From the NCBI GenBank assembly GCA_009823505.1, contig VZQC01013708.1, positions 761,151 through 825,150 on the forward strand: a stretch of DNA of 64,000 bases, in the 5' to 3' direction. The position numbers were made by a program, and so were the translations under genes. The notes under the pieces are model-generated. The model had not been told where the DNA came from. It was given only the letters and a program-made list of their open reading frames with translations, and searched no databases. Shown piece by piece: positions 33,105-44,071 of the stretch; the stretch's first letter is position 1, and every line of letters begins with the position of its first letter. The stretch is from Rhizomys pruinosus (lineage: Eukaryota; Chordata; Mammalia; Rodentia; Spalacidae).

Positions 33105-33346
33105 TTTTTAAATTTTATTTATTTCTGTATGTGTATGAATGTGCTGTTTGCATGTAGGTTTGTGCACCCGTGTCGTGCAATGCCGCGGAGGTCAGAAGAG
33201 GGTCTTGGATTCCCCTGGAACTGGAGTTCTTCTGGAATTGGAGTTACAGACGGTTCTCAGCTGCCATGTTAGGTGCTGGGGATTGAACCCGGGTCCTCTG
33301 CAAGAGCAGTCGGTACTCTTAACCGCTAAGCTATCTCTCCAGCCCC
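33105..33346 (-). mobile_element. B2 SINE, 17-bp duplication subtype
   Basis: Antisense B2 whose flanks AGAAATAAAA (33092 and 33347) reuse the site duplicated by the neighbouring B1. Confidence 0.95.
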
Positions 33347-33436
33347 AGAAATAAAAAATTTAAAAGAAAGTTAAGATCATCTTTGGCTTCATAACAAGTT
33401 CAGGGATACATGAGACCATGTCTCGAAAAAATTTTA

Positions 33437-33692
33437 TTTTATTTTATTTTTTTATTAATTTTTTATTTATTTCTGTATGTGTATGAATGTACTGTCTGCA
33501 TGCAAGTCTGTGCACCTGTGTCGTGCAACGCCGCGGAGGTCAGAAGAGGGTCTCGGATTCCCCTGGAACTGGAGTTCTCCTGGAATTGGAGCCTCAGATG
33601 GTTCTCAGCCGCCATGTGGGTGCTGGGGATCGAACCCGGGTCCTCTGTAAGAGCGGTCGGCGCTCTTAACCGCTAGGCCATCTCTCCAGCCC
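33437..33692 (-). mobile_element. B2 SINE, 17-bp duplication subtype
   Basis: Antisense young B2 with a perfect target-site duplication TCGAAAAAATTTTA (about 33423 and 33693). It landed in the tail of a B1 remnant at 33360-33430. Confidence 0.95.
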
Positions 33693-33849
33693 CTCGAAAA
33701 AATTTTAAAAGGGGGGTGTCAAAGAATTGTACCTGGAAATAAAAGTATCTGCTTGGAGTATTACGTGAAGATGGAGAAAAGCGATATTACTTTGGCTTGT
33801 TTCTTTTTTTTTTTTTTTTTTTTGATTGTGTCCTTGATAATAATTAGCC

Positions 33850-35470
33850 AGTCTAGCATGCAGAAGAGAGGTGACAAAAGGTCCTTAAAGTCATTTGGAA
33901 AAAGCAAAAGAACAATAGCCAAAACGAGCGAAAAGAGCTACACCAGGGGGGATCTTATACCAGACTTCAAACTATACTAGAGGGCTATGGTCATAAAAAC
34001 AAGCCTGGTACTGGCACAAAACAGACCTGTTGACAAATTGAACAAAACCAAAGATCCAAAACTGAGCACATAAAATTTATTCAGTCAGCCATCTTACAGT
34101 TGACAAGGGGGCCAAGAAGAAACACAATGGAGAAAGACAAAGCATCTTCAGCAAGTGGTGTTGCAAAACTGGTCAATCACTTGTAGAAGAATGAAATTAA
34201 ACCACTACCACTCTCGTCTCACCTTGTACAAAAGTCAACTCCAGATGTATCAAAAGACCTCAACGTGAAACCCCAACTCTGAAGTGATAGAAGAAAAAGT
34301 TGGCAGTCAACTACAAGACATAGGCGTAGGAAAGACTTCCTAAATCAGCAGCAGCCTGCACAAGAATTGTGCAGGTCGACAATTGACAAATGGGACCTCA
34401 TTAAACTCAAAGCTTCGGTACAATACATCAAAAGAAACAATCAAGGTAGTAAGAGAAATCCCACAGAGTGGGAGGAAACCTTCACCGCAGAAACAAACAT
34501 CTGACAAGCATTGATTTTCCAGAATATATAAACTACTCAAAAACAAAGAAGGAAGAAAACAAATGACCCACTCAATAGATGGAACAAAATTGCTGACAGA
34601 GAAATATTTCACAAGTGAGGAATAGAGATGGCTGAAGAAACAACTTAAGAAGTGTTCAACATCACTAATAATTAGGAATGCAAATCAAAACTGCTTAAAG
34701 ATTTCATCTACTCCAATAAGACTGGGCTTAGGTCAAGAAACAAATGATAACCAGTGCTGAGAGGTGTGGGGAAAGGAAACACTCATCCCTAGCTGGTGGG
34801 AATGTAAATCGTACAGCCACTAAGGAAAGCCAGTGTGGAGAACCCTTGGAAGCTTTGGAATGAATCTTGCCCACCCACCCACAGCCAGAACCACTCCTGG
34901 CAGTACCCTCAAGACTCATGCACCACGAGTACATGCCAGCAATGTGTATGTCAGCTCTCTTCACAAATAGCAAGGAGCTGGAACAACCCAAATGCCCCTC
35001 ACTGATGAGTGGATAGAAAAATGTGGTACAACTACAAAATGGAGTTTTATGGCAAGCGTAAAGAAAGACACATCATGAGCTTTGCAGGAAAATAGCTGGA
35101 GCTAGAGGACATCATGCTGAGTGAAGTAACACAGTCCCAGAAAAACAAACGACGAATGGTATCCCTCATCTGTGGATGCTAGTGCCAATTACCTAGTTGT
35201 AAGTATTTCTTGTGCACGGCCCCTTGAGCTTTTGTCCAAAGCAGCTGGGAGCGATGCATATTGGAAACAACAACAACAGAAAGGAGTGCATTGAAGAACT
35301 AACTGGAACTGAACTTCTGCTCAAAACAGTCAACTTCCTCTTGGAGAATATTGAGAAAGACTGAGAAAGAGATGAAAAGCATGTTTGGCAGAATGCATGA
35401 GCTCTGGTTGGGTGGGGGAATGGGGGGGCACGGGTCTAGATTTGATTAAAAAATTAATTAATTAATTAAA
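33850..35470 (+). mobile_element. L1 3' end (non-coding, 5' truncated)
   Basis: Long stretch with typical L1 downstream phrases: 'cctggtactggcacaaaaca', 'gccaagaagaaacacaatgg', 'tggtgggaatgtaaatcgta', 'ctcactgatgagtggataga'. It ends with the 3' UTR motif 'tggcagaatgcatgagctct' and an A/T-rich tail. Frames are broken throughout, so no functional protein is predicted. Confidence 0.85.
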
Positions 35471-35815
35471 AAAACAAATTATAAATAAAACAATTAACAT
35501 TTTATATTCCCAATTAGTTCAAATGCATTACCATTTTCACCAAAACCTTCAACCAAATTTAACTAATCTAAACATTTTTACTAAGTCTTAAAATATCCTA
35601 TATTATGTAGACAAAGCTTGGACAAAGTTGAATACCTGCCAAATAAATTTTACCTATATACACTTTGTTCTTTAAAACTATATGACTAGACAATGACTTC
35701 AGAGAAATCAAGTCTATTAACTTATATGGTTTATTTTGTATTTCTACATAAATCTCTACTGAAATACCTCTATATATAAATATATGTTATTTTTAATAAA
35801 AAAAAACCAGAGAGG
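35471..35815. other. AT-rich stretch of unknown origin
   Basis: About 345 bases, strongly AT-rich, ending AATAAAAAAAA. It may be another retroelement 3' end. Not identified. 35816-36164 is unique sequence. Confidence 0.4.
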
Positions 35816-36164
35816 TGAAGGCTGTATTTGTCTTATGCCCCGTCTCACACAGTTGAGCGGCCATCTGCTGACCAGAGGCCCACTTGCTGACCTTGCACTC
35901 CCTTCTCCACGCGTTGCTGACTCTCCCGAGATGCATTTATAATTTCACCACAGTGAGAGCAGGAAGGGGAAAAGCTTGCTGTGGATGCCAGATCTCGACG
36001 GCAGCCGCATTTGTCTTAAGCATGTGGACGCTCCCAGCAGGGCTTCATACAGGACCTACTCACTTAGTGGGGACATGGCGTGCGCGTATTAGGCACTCAG
36101 GAAAGGCGGAATGCACGCAAATTACTCTTGAGATTAATCTTTGCTTTAAATGGCAGATGAAAAC

Positions 36165-36262
36165 TGGGCATGGTGGTGTTTACCTGTAGTCCCAGCCTTA
36201 AGGAGGCTGAGGCAGGAGTATAAGTTCCAGGCCAGCCTGGGCTACATAGTGAGGTCAGCTTG
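36165..36262 (+). mobile_element. Old B1 SINE
   Basis: 'aactgggcatggtggtgttt', 'ccaggccagcctgggctaca'. Confidence 0.75.
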
Positions 36263-36309
36263 GGATCAAAAGCAAGCAAACAAAGTCCAGTGAAATGGTT
36301 AGTCTATTA

Positions 36310-36455
36310 AATTTTTGATTGTTTGTTTGTTTTGGGACAGGGTCACTCTGTAGCCTCACCTGGCCTGGAACTCACTGTGGAGACCAGGCTGGCCTTGATG
36401 TCACAGAGATTTGCCCGTCTCTTCTGAGATTAAAGTCATATGCCACCATGGTGGT
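36310..36455 (-). mobile_element. Old B1 SINE
   Basis: Antisense: 'gggacagggtcactctgtag', 'agaccaggctggccttgatg', with a shortened head. A (TTTTA)n run follows. Confidence 0.8.
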
Positions 36456-36499
36456 TTTATTTGTTTTTAATTTTATTTTATTTTATTTTTGGTCTTTTT

Positions 36500-37670
36500 T
36501 GAGACAGGTGGGGTGGGAAGGCATAAGGCCAAAGCCTGGGCGAGGCTACCTGGTGTCTTTAGGGGCCATACCAACAGGCCAGCCACTTTCTAGCTCTGTG
36601 AACATGACCAGGCTGCATAACCTGTGCCAACCCAGTTGATGATTCTGGTGCCTACCTCATGGGCCTACTGTGAAGACTGCACAGGATAACTCACAAGACA
36701 TAAAAGAGGCCAAATACAAGGTCAGTATTTGTAGTTACTGTTTATGGGAATGAACCTTGAAGCTGGGTGGCCTGAGTGACAGCTTGGAGGTTACAGTGCC
36801 TGGGGGGAAAGGCTCTACAGCCTCACTTATATTCCAGAAAATTCCATGCTTGTCTTCAGAACTCCGTCTACATCAGCACCGTTCTTCTCAGGGGTACACG
36901 AGGCTCTGGGATGCTGACATCACAGTTTGTATCTTGGTGACCTGGCCTTCATTCCCATCCTCCCTTCCTTCTCCATGGTTGGCTGTGCCCACAGGCCTGG
37001 CGATGGCATACTGTGGTGCCCTCTGTTGGGGCCTTGGAGGCTAGCCTAGCCCACAGCCAGGAAACAGAGCCAGAAGGAGCTCTCCTCTAAGCAGAAAAAA
37101 GAGCTGGAGAATGAGTGCCCGTCCATCCGTCCAGAGGGTCAACAGACACGCTGTTGGCGCAGTGCAGGAGGTGGGGGGCAGTGCAGGAGGTGGGGGGCAG
37201 CGTGCAGTCAGAGCAGCCCAGGAGACCCCGCCCTGGGAGCAGAGCTGAGTCCTGCGGCTTCCTCAGTTCCACAGCCAAGGTCCCGGAGCTGGAGGAAAGG
37301 AAACAGGGAGAGAGTGGGTCTTCTGCTCCAGTGTAAGCCGAGAACAGGCCAGAAACCAGGCCGAGAGGGCTGTCTGGGGGCCCTGGCTCCCCGCTTCCCC
37401 CTCGGATGCACAGACCTGTTTAACCGTTTCCAGTGAACTGTAGTTCTGGGACAGGAAAGGAAATCTCATTAGTGCCGCGGCCTCACTTCCACTCTTAGGG
37501 CTAGCTAGTCAACTAGCAAACAGAAGAGGCCGAGAGGCTGAAGAGCAGGGAAGGGAGGGGAAGCAGGCGACAGGATTTCATTAAGGATTATGCCCAGAGG
37601 CTGCTCAGTTGAAAGCAGCAACTGCAGAAAGTAGACTCGCTCCCACTCTCCCTTAAGAGATCCTGCTTTC
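36500..37670. other. Unique GC-rich sequence, no gene recognised
   Basis: About 1.2 kb without clear SINEs. A 22-bp segment is tandemly duplicated near 37160-37202 (GCAGGAGGTGGGGGGCAGT, G-rich). A weak CTCF-like string TGCCCTCTGTTGG lies at about 37017. Overlapping frames on both strands lack recognised domains. Confidence 0.55.
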
Positions 37671-37674
37671 CAGG

Positions 37675-37800
37675 ACTGGTGGGGGCATCTTGTAATCCTA
37701 GACCCTGGGGTGCTAAGGCAGGAGGACTGGGAGCTCAAGATCAGCCTTGGCTGCTTAGTAAGTTTGAGGCTAACCTGGGGTACATGAGCCTGTCTCAAAA
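37675..37800 (+). mobile_element. Old B1-like SINE
   Basis: 'gactggtgggggcatcttgt', 'aggaggactgggagctcaag', 'tgtctcaaaaacaaac'. Confidence 0.65.
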
Positions 37801-37805
37801 ACAAA

Positions 37806-38015
37806 CAGGGCTGGAGAGATGGCCTAGCGGTTAAGAGTGCCTACTGCTCTTGCAGAGGACCTGGGTTCGATCCCCAGCACCCACATGGTGGCTGAGAACC
37901 ATCTTTAACTCCAATTCCACGGGAATCTGACACCCTCTTCTGACCTCCGCGGGCATTGCCCCATGGGTGCACAAACCTGCATGCAGACAGTATATTCATA
38001 CACATAAAAAATAAA
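37806..38015 (+). mobile_element. B2 SINE without the duplication
   Basis: 'ggctggagagatggcctagc', 'gggttcgatccccagcaccc', one 'aactccaattccacgggaat', A-rich tail with a B1 inserted in it. Confidence 0.95.
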
Positions 38016-38160
38016 TAAGCCAGGCGTGGTGGTGCACACCTTTAATCCTAGCTCTTGGGAGGCAGAGGCAGGTGGATCTTTGTGAGTTCAAGGCCAGCCT
38101 GGTCTACAAAGTGAGTTCCAGGACAGCTGGAGCTACAGGGAGACCCTGTCTCAAAAAGAC

Positions 38161-38211
<51 letters not shown>

Positions 38212-38222
38212 AATAAAAAATT
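38016..38222 (+). mobile_element. B1 SINE with (AAAT)n tail
   Basis: Near-consensus B1 followed by about 50 bases of AAAT repeats (38163-38212). 'aaaacaaac' flanks the B2+B1 block on both sides (37796 and 38224). Confidence 0.9.
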
Positions 38223-38641
38223 TAAAACAAACAAACACCCCCAAAGCAAAACTTAACCAATTCATCAGTTAACCAGTAAGGGAATAAATGACATATTCCA
38301 TGCTGTGTGCGCATTCACAGCTTTGGTCCGCAGTCTGGGTTAATTCAGTTTCCATGAAGAAATTTCCACAGTGAGGTCTGGGAAGATGCTTCCAGTCCGT
38401 GCTAGGAAAGCTGTCACATGATCATTTTTAGGCTCAGCCCTTAGCTGCCATGCTGGGAGGGAGGTGTTTTTGCCCAGCCCAGGGTTACAATCCCATGTCT
38501 CTTCTGAGCCCCTGGGAGGATGGTGATGTGCAAACCCAAGCTTTTCTCTCAGTGAAGAGGGAAACTGAGGCACAAGTTAGAGCTGTAGCTTGATCAAATG
38601 GTAGGTACAACTGACACCACCATCTCAAATGTACTAAGTCA
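38223..38641. other. Unique sequence, possible MIR fragment
   Basis: No gene. 'gagggaaactgaggcacaag' near 38557 resembles a MIR core. Confidence 0.45.
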
Positions 38642-38885
38642 CATGATCTTGTGGTGTGTGTGTGCATGTGTGTGTGCAGTATATGTGTGCATGTGCAGAT
38701 TTATACAGATATGCGCAATTATGAGTGTGTGGGGAGTGTACAAGTCTATGTAGATGCGTGTGCAGGTGTGTACAGGTGTGTGCAGGTGTGTGTGGTATAT
38801 GTATATATGTATGTATGTGTGGGTATGTGCAAGTGGTGTGTGTGTGTGTGTGTGTGTGTTTGTGTGTGCGCACACGCATGCATGC
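38642..38885. repeat. Degenerate GT-rich tract
   Basis: TGTG/TATG steps with a cleaner (GT)n at about 38836-38866, ending in GCGCACACGCATGCATGC. It is the tail side of an antisense B4. Confidence 0.9.
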
Positions 38886-38976
38886 GTGGAGATCAGAAGT
38901 CCGTGCTGGCTGTCTTCCTCTATCCCTTTCCTCCTTACTTTGGAGGCAGGGTCTTTTTTAAAAATATTTATTTATT

Positions 38977-39087
38977 GCCGGGCATGGTGGTGCATGCCTG
39001 TTAGTTCAAGGCCCACCTGGTCTACAGCGTGAGCTCTAGGCCATCTGGGGCTACAGGGAGACCCTGTCTTGGAAAGACCAAAAAAAA
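38977..39087 (+). mobile_element. Internally deleted B1 SINE
   Basis: 'ccgggcatggtggtgcatgc' jumps straight to 'agttcaaggcccacctgg', losing about 35 bases. It sits in the tail of the adjacent antisense B2. Confidence 0.85.
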
Positions 39088-39301
39088 GTTATTTATTTAT
39101 AATGTATATGAATGTACTGTCTGCATGTAGGTTGGTGCACCCGTGTCGAGCAATGCTGCAAGGTCAGAAGAGGGCGTCGGATTCCCCTGGAACTGGAATT
39201 AAAGCCGTTTCTCAGCCGCCATATGGGTGCTGGGGATTGAATCTGGGTCCTCTGCAAGAGCAGTCGGTGCTCTTAACCGCTAGGCCGTATCTCCAGCCCC
39301 A
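39088..39301 (-). mobile_element. B2 SINE without the duplication
   Basis: Antisense: 'gtgtcgagcaatgctgcaag', 'ctcagccgccatatgggtgc', ending 'ccgtatctccagcccc'. Confidence 0.9.
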
Positions 39302-39518
39302 TGGAGGCAGGGTCTTTTATTCAGTCTAGAGTTCACTGATTCGGCTAATCTGGACGGCCAACAAGCTCCTGGAACCCTCCTGTCTCTGCCCACTCAGTGC
39401 TGGCCTTACAGATGTGCACTACCACCACGCCCAGCTTCGATGTTGAGGCTGGATCTGAACTCAGGTCCTCAGGTTGCTCAGCAAGCACCTTACCAACTGA
39501 GCCATCTCCCAAGCCCAA

Positions 39519-40348
39519 GGGGACATGACCTTCAAGCCAATAAGCCCCCTCCCCCCAAGAACGGGAGGCAGTGGCCTGGAGAGGTGTGCACATTGCCATC
39601 GGAAGGCCGTGTCCAGACGCTGCTCTGGGGTTCAGTGCACTGTCTCATTGTGTGCTAATATAATTATCTCATGGTGGCTATGAATAATGTCATGCCAAGG
39701 CTTCTGGGAAGGAGGTGTGGAGCTGCCGGCCCTTGACAACAGCCCTTGGGCAGAGCCTGAGTAATCTAAGCCCATCTGAATCACAGGAGAGGGCATGCCA
39801 CTCTTGATTTGGAATCAGAAAATGCATGATGCACACACTACCAACACTGCCTGGCTCTGGAAGGAGGCAGGCAGGGGCAGAGCCTTCTGATGAGAGGCCT
39901 GACAGTTGCTCTCCGGTCTGCTCTCCCTTTGAGTGGCTTGGCACACCTTCTGGGGCCCACCCTCTGCTTCAGAATCTGCCTGTGTGGCTCTTTCATAGTC
40001 TGGGGGACTATGAGCCGGACCCCAGGCTCCAAGGTGCGTGTGCCTACCGCTGGCGGGGCCGGGTGCTGTCATCTCAGGCCGGTGGAGTCAGGCTTGCTCA
40101 CATGGTGGTTGGGCCTGGCTTAGATCCCATGGCCGGTCTTGCCGAGAGCAGAGTCTCCGCCCTGCTCTTGTGGAAAAGTCCTATCTCGATTTTAGGCTGT
40201 CTCCATGATGCGAGACTTCCTTCCTTTCTAGAATTTCCAGGAAGCACAGCTGCCTCCCACACATTGCATTTAATGTAATCGAACCAAAGTTGGAAGCCAT
40301 TTCTCCGACTTCAAGAAAAGTTGTGAGCTTGGCAGCCCTAGAGGAAAC
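39519..40348. other. Unique sequence, no gene recognised
   Basis: About 830 bases without SINEs. Frames of up to 150 codons overlap on both strands and show no domain. Confidence 0.6.
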
Positions 40349-40353
40349 ACACG

Positions 40354-40386
<33 letters not shown>

Positions 40387-40392
40387 GCGTAC
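40349..40392. repeat. (CG)(CA)n alternating tract
   Basis: ACACGCGCGCGCGC then (AC)n then GCGT: perfect purine-pyrimidine alternation, prone to the Z form. Confidence 0.9.
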
Positions 40393-40485
40393 ATACACAG
40401 GAAATATGGTACTAGATGGGGGGTGTTTCTCATTTGGTTTGTGTTTCACAAACAGCACAGAATTAAGCTCAAAAAGTAGTCACTT

Positions 40486-40745
40486 TTTTTTTTTTTTGAG
40501 CTTGGAGAGGCAGAACCTCTCTTGTAATTCATGTTGTGCATAATGGATTTGGCAGGGCTGAGCACAGAAATTTCCAGAAGTGTTTGCGTGGCAATGGTTC
40601 TTAGCCAATTCACATTTTTTAGCTGTTCTGGCCAGTTGCCCGGCCTGCAGAAAGTCTTGTATCTCCACATAAGTTTGGCTGGCCTCGCTGTCCAGTTTCC
40701 AAACTGCATGGTGGTGTCGGATGAGCTTATTTTTAAGTGCCAAAA
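40486..40745 (-). pseudogene. Possible processed retrocopy, unidentified
   Basis: On the minus strand, an 87-codon open frame runs into poly(A) (T run at 40486-40497) with no SINE or L1 features. Poly(A) attached to otherwise unique open sequence suggests a retrocopy of an mRNA. I do not recognise the parent protein, found no AATAAA just before the poly(A), and could not fix a target-site duplication. It could also be unique DNA with a chance A run. Confidence 0.25.
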
Positions 40746-41026
40746 AAACTTCTGCTACTTATATTGTTACTAAATACCAGATGTGCTTAATAAAGAGCCA
40801 GCGAGCCAAACCTTAGGGTAATCAAATAACCTATCATTAACATTTTCTAAAAACAACAAAAAATGCAACTGGAACAGCAGATTACTGTTTTTCTTTGTTT
40901 GCTTCACAGCCTATTACTGGAACCCCAAGGGTGATAGGGACAGGACTCGGGGTGGGAGGCGGACTCTGAACTCTGTGTTTACACCCCAACATCTGAGGTA
41001 TGTGTGAGAGAATTGAGACTTTGCAA

Positions 41027-41395
41027 ACTCACACTCACACACACACACACACACACACATGCAAACACACCATATACACTATTCACACACGCATGACAAA
41101 CACACACATGTTACACACAAACTTACCACACATACCATGCACACCATAGATCACACAGAAACACCGCACATACCCATACACCAAACACACACTACTCACA
41201 AACCATTCACATGCATGCTCACACACAATCACACACATGCACACATGTTCACTCAGACACAAACATATTACACACCCACACATATATTCACACTTGGACA
41301 GTCATACACACTTAGGTACAAACTCACAGCACACTCACACTCACCCCATTTACACACACGTTCATATACACTCTCACATACAAATACGTACATTT
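41027..41395. repeat. Degenerate CA-rich low-complexity tract
   Basis: CACA with interruptions over about 370 bases. The HTHTH-type 169-codon frame here is repeat-derived. Confidence 0.9.
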
Positions 41396-41423
41396 ATCCT
41401 AAGAGGACCCTTTTTTCTGTTTT

Positions 41424-41594
41424 ATTTTTTTTATTTATTTTTTTGTTTTTTTTTTTTGAGACAGTGTCTCTCTATGGTCCCAGCTGGCCTGGAACTCACT
41501 CTGTAAACGAGGCTGGCCTTGAACTCACAAGCGATCCACTCGCTCTGCTTCCCAAGTGCTGGGATTAAAGGCGTGCACCACCACGCCCAGCCAT
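41424..41594 (-). mobile_element. B1 SINE
   Basis: Antisense B1 from a T-rich run and 'gagacagtgtctctctatgg' to 'ccaccacgcccagcc'. Confidence 0.9.
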
Positions 41595-41596
41595 TT

Positions 41597-41740
41597 TATT
41601 TTACTTTTTATTCTGAGACAGGACCACATTAAGTTGCCCAGACTGAACTTAACCCACTGTAGTCGAGGAGGGCTTGGACTGTGAGGCTCTGACCTCAGCC
41701 TCCTCAGTGCTGGGATGACACCCGCATCACAGGCTTCAGC
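41597..41740 (-). mobile_element. Very old B1-like SINE
   Basis: 'ctgagacaggaccacattaa', 'gcctcctcagtgctgggatg'. Strongly diverged. 41741-42439 is unique, with no gene recognised. Confidence 0.6.
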
Positions 41741-42439
41741 GTGGAGATGTTGGGGTCTTCCTATGAAAACCTACAATTCCATTTGAGTTTTTAGGGACAG
41801 TGGTGGTGAATGTTCCAGAAGCCAGTGGGAAACCTCTTTGCTCCATCGTTTCATCCTCTTTGTCCAGATCATCCCTGCTGTCTGCACACCCCAGCTCTGC
41901 TCTGTGCCCTAGGGACTGTCACCTCTAAACAATCGAGTCTTTCTCTAGTTCCCTAAGCCCACAGCTCTAGAGATGGAAAGAAGCACCTTTTCACTCCAAG
42001 GTAACTGGGTGGGCCTGGTAAATGGTGACTGGGTATGTCAGGGATGATTCCAGAGAGACAAAATCAAGTTTGGTAAGTAGAGATGTAATCTACAGAAAGA
42101 AACCCCGGAGTTAGTAACTCTTCAGAAAATACCTGTTTGGCTTTAACGTAGCCACAAAATAGAGGAGTAAGCAAAGCAGCCCTTGGGCGACTTTACGGAA
42201 AAAGTACCGTAATGCAGTCATGCTTCGGATGCCATGTGCCAAGCCGAATCAGGAGGTCTGAGATGCACAGTGCCTGCTCAGTGTGGAAGGCATCAGGGGT
42301 AAGCCAGGGGCTGGTCTAATTAGCTAAGCGAGGCTTAGCCAGTATTGGGTTGGATGGGGTGGCAATGGTACCACTCCATGGAGCTGATGTTTACTGTCCG
42401 TTTTGAAAAAAATTAATAAAACATTGTGTAATAAAACAA

Positions 42440-42590
42440 TAGGGTGTGGTGGCGCACACCTATAATCCCAGCACTTGGGAGGCAGAGACAGGTGGATCTT
42501 TGTGAGTTCAAGTCCAGCCTGGTCTACAGAGTGAGTTCCAGGCCAGCTGGGACTAAAGGGAGACCCTGTCTCAAAAAGACCAAAAAAAAA
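42440..42590 (+). mobile_element. B1 SINE
   Basis: 'agggtgtggtggcgcacacc' to 'ctgtctcaaaaagaccaaaa'. Confidence 0.9.
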
Positions 42591-42747
42591 ACCAAACCCA
42601 AAACCAAAACAAAACCCCCAAACCGGTATGTGTGTGTATTCATATTTATGTACATGTATATGTGGATACATGCACACACGTGCACATATGTAACAGCCAC
42701 CGGTTGATGTGGGTGTCTTCCTCTGTGACTCTCCAGTTTACCTTATT

Positions 42748-42893
42748 ATTATTTTTTTTTTCAGACAGGAACTCTCTGTAGCCTCAGATGGCCTGGAGCT
42801 CACTGTGTAGCTCAAGCTGGCCTTGAACTCTGCCTTTGCCTCCTGAGCGCTGGGATTAAAGGTGTGTGTTGTATGAGCCATGCCTGGACTCAC
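42748..42893 (-). mobile_element. B1 SINE, shortened
   Basis: Antisense: 'cagacaggaactctctgtag', 'cttgaactctgcctttgcct'. It has a deletion in the middle. Confidence 0.8.
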
Positions 42894-42969
42894 GTCTCAC
42901 TGAAGCTGGAGCTTGCTATTTTTTTTTTCTTTAACATGGGAAATTCCATTTTTTTTCCAACTTGTATTG

Positions 42970-43000
42970 CATATATATATATATATACACACATACATAA

Positions 43001-43041
<41 letters not shown>

Positions 43042-43045
43042 CACA
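42970..43045. repeat. (AT)n / (ATAC)n tract
   Basis: TATATA with ACACATAC interruptions. Confidence 0.95.
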
Positions 43046-43087
43046 TATCACTTGAGTTAGAGGATTTTCTTTCTTTCTTTTTTCTTT

Positions 43088-43397
43088 TACCTTCCATGCC
43101 AGATGGGGACTACTGAGATATATCCAGCTTGTGGACTGAGCAGCTACTGGGATTTCAGCCTCTTCAGAGTATAGACTGCCATTGTTGGACTACCCAGACT
43201 GTATCATGGAGGCCAGTGCAAGAAGATCAAGACAGGACACATGCTTGCTGGACCTCATTTGGGTGACCATGTGGGGAGGGACCCCAGTGTGAAGCACAGG
43301 GGCAGGACTGATGGTTGTGTGGGTTTGCCAAGGAGGAACCTTCAAGCACTTCCTGGGGGAAAACATGACATCTTTTGGTAAAAAAAAAAAAAAAAAG
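43088..43397 (+). mobile_element. L1-associated 3' sequence, sense copy
   Basis: 'atccagcttgtggactgagc', 'ttggactacccagactgtat', 'gacaggacacatgcttgctg', 'aaaacatgacatcttttggt', then poly(A). It aligns in reverse complement with 54640-54900, where the same block lies next to an L1 3' UTR. Confidence 0.65.
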
Positions 43398-43479
43398 CTC
43401 ATAATTTTTTGCTGGCCATCAAGCTGCAGAGATCCCTGATCCCTATTACCTCCCCACCCCAGTGCTGAGGCTGCAGATG

Positions 43480-43580
43480 GGCCCCGCTGCGCCTGGCCCG
43501 CGTGTGAGTTCTAGGATCTGAACTCAAGTGCTCAGGCTTCAGCAGCAAGCGTGCTCTCCACTGAGCCACATCTCCAGCCC
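43480..43580 (-). mobile_element. ID/B4-like SINE head
   Basis: Antisense: 'ggatctgaactcaagtgctc', 'gagccacatctccagcccc'. Confidence 0.6.
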
Positions 43581-43627
43581 CTCTACTGCCCCCTTTGAAC
43601 TTCCCTCCTCGCCACAGTCTCTTGCAT

Positions 43628-43673
43628 TTATTATTATTATTATCATTATTATTATTGTTGTTATTATTTCTAT
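43628..43673. repeat. (TTA)n microsatellite
   Basis: TTATTA repeats at the tail end of the following antisense B2. Confidence 0.9.
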
Positions 43674-43850
43674 TTTATGTAATTGAGTGTGCATGTGTGT
43701 AAGCACACCTGTGTGGTGCAAACCCACAGAGGTCAGCAGAGGGCATCAGATCCACTGGAGTTACTGCCATGTGGGTGCTAGGAACTAAACCCAGGTCCTC
43801 TTCAAGAGCAGTCAGAGCTTTTAACTGCTGAGCCATTTTTCTAGCCTCCA
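43674..43850 (-). mobile_element. Old B2 SINE with CTCF-like motif
   Basis: Antisense B2: 'gtgtggtgcaaacccacaga', 'gctgagccatttttctagcc'. At 43733-43745 it contains TCAGCAGAGGGCA, one base from the CTCF core CCASYAGRKGGCR. Rodent B2 elements are known to have spread CTCF sites. Confidence 0.75.
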
Positions 43851-44071
43851 GCCTTGTGATTTTTACATCAGACCACATCCTGAAAAGTCAGGTGTGAATC
43901 CATAAACAATACAAAATTGTGTTCAACATGAAGCCCCGGAGAGAGCTGATATCCACTAGTGATTTGCCTCGGACTGATGGGACCCCATCCTCAATCCTAG
44001 GTCCAGAAAAGTCTCAGAGGTCACAGACAGCCTCAAAGTCTTTTGATTTCTCTGCCTGGGCAGCAGAGAGG

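Larger units (their letters stand above)
38886..39518 (-). mobile_element. Antisense B4 split by a B2 carrying a B1
   Basis: B4 pieces at 38886-38956 and about 39302-39518 ('gtgctggccttacagatgtg', 'actcaggtcctcaggttgct', 'ctgagccatctcccaagccc'). The intervening block has the target-site duplication TGGAGGCAGGGTCTTTT (38940 and 39302). Confidence 0.8.

Noticed and set aside
33850..35470. Intact L1 coding capacity
   Set aside because: Only the 3' end is present and the frames are broken. The longest frames are under 100 codons and run against the element's orientation.
37017..37029. CTCF site TGCCCTCTGTTGG
   Set aside because: At least two mismatches to the core in the reverse orientation. 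Too weak to report as a feature.
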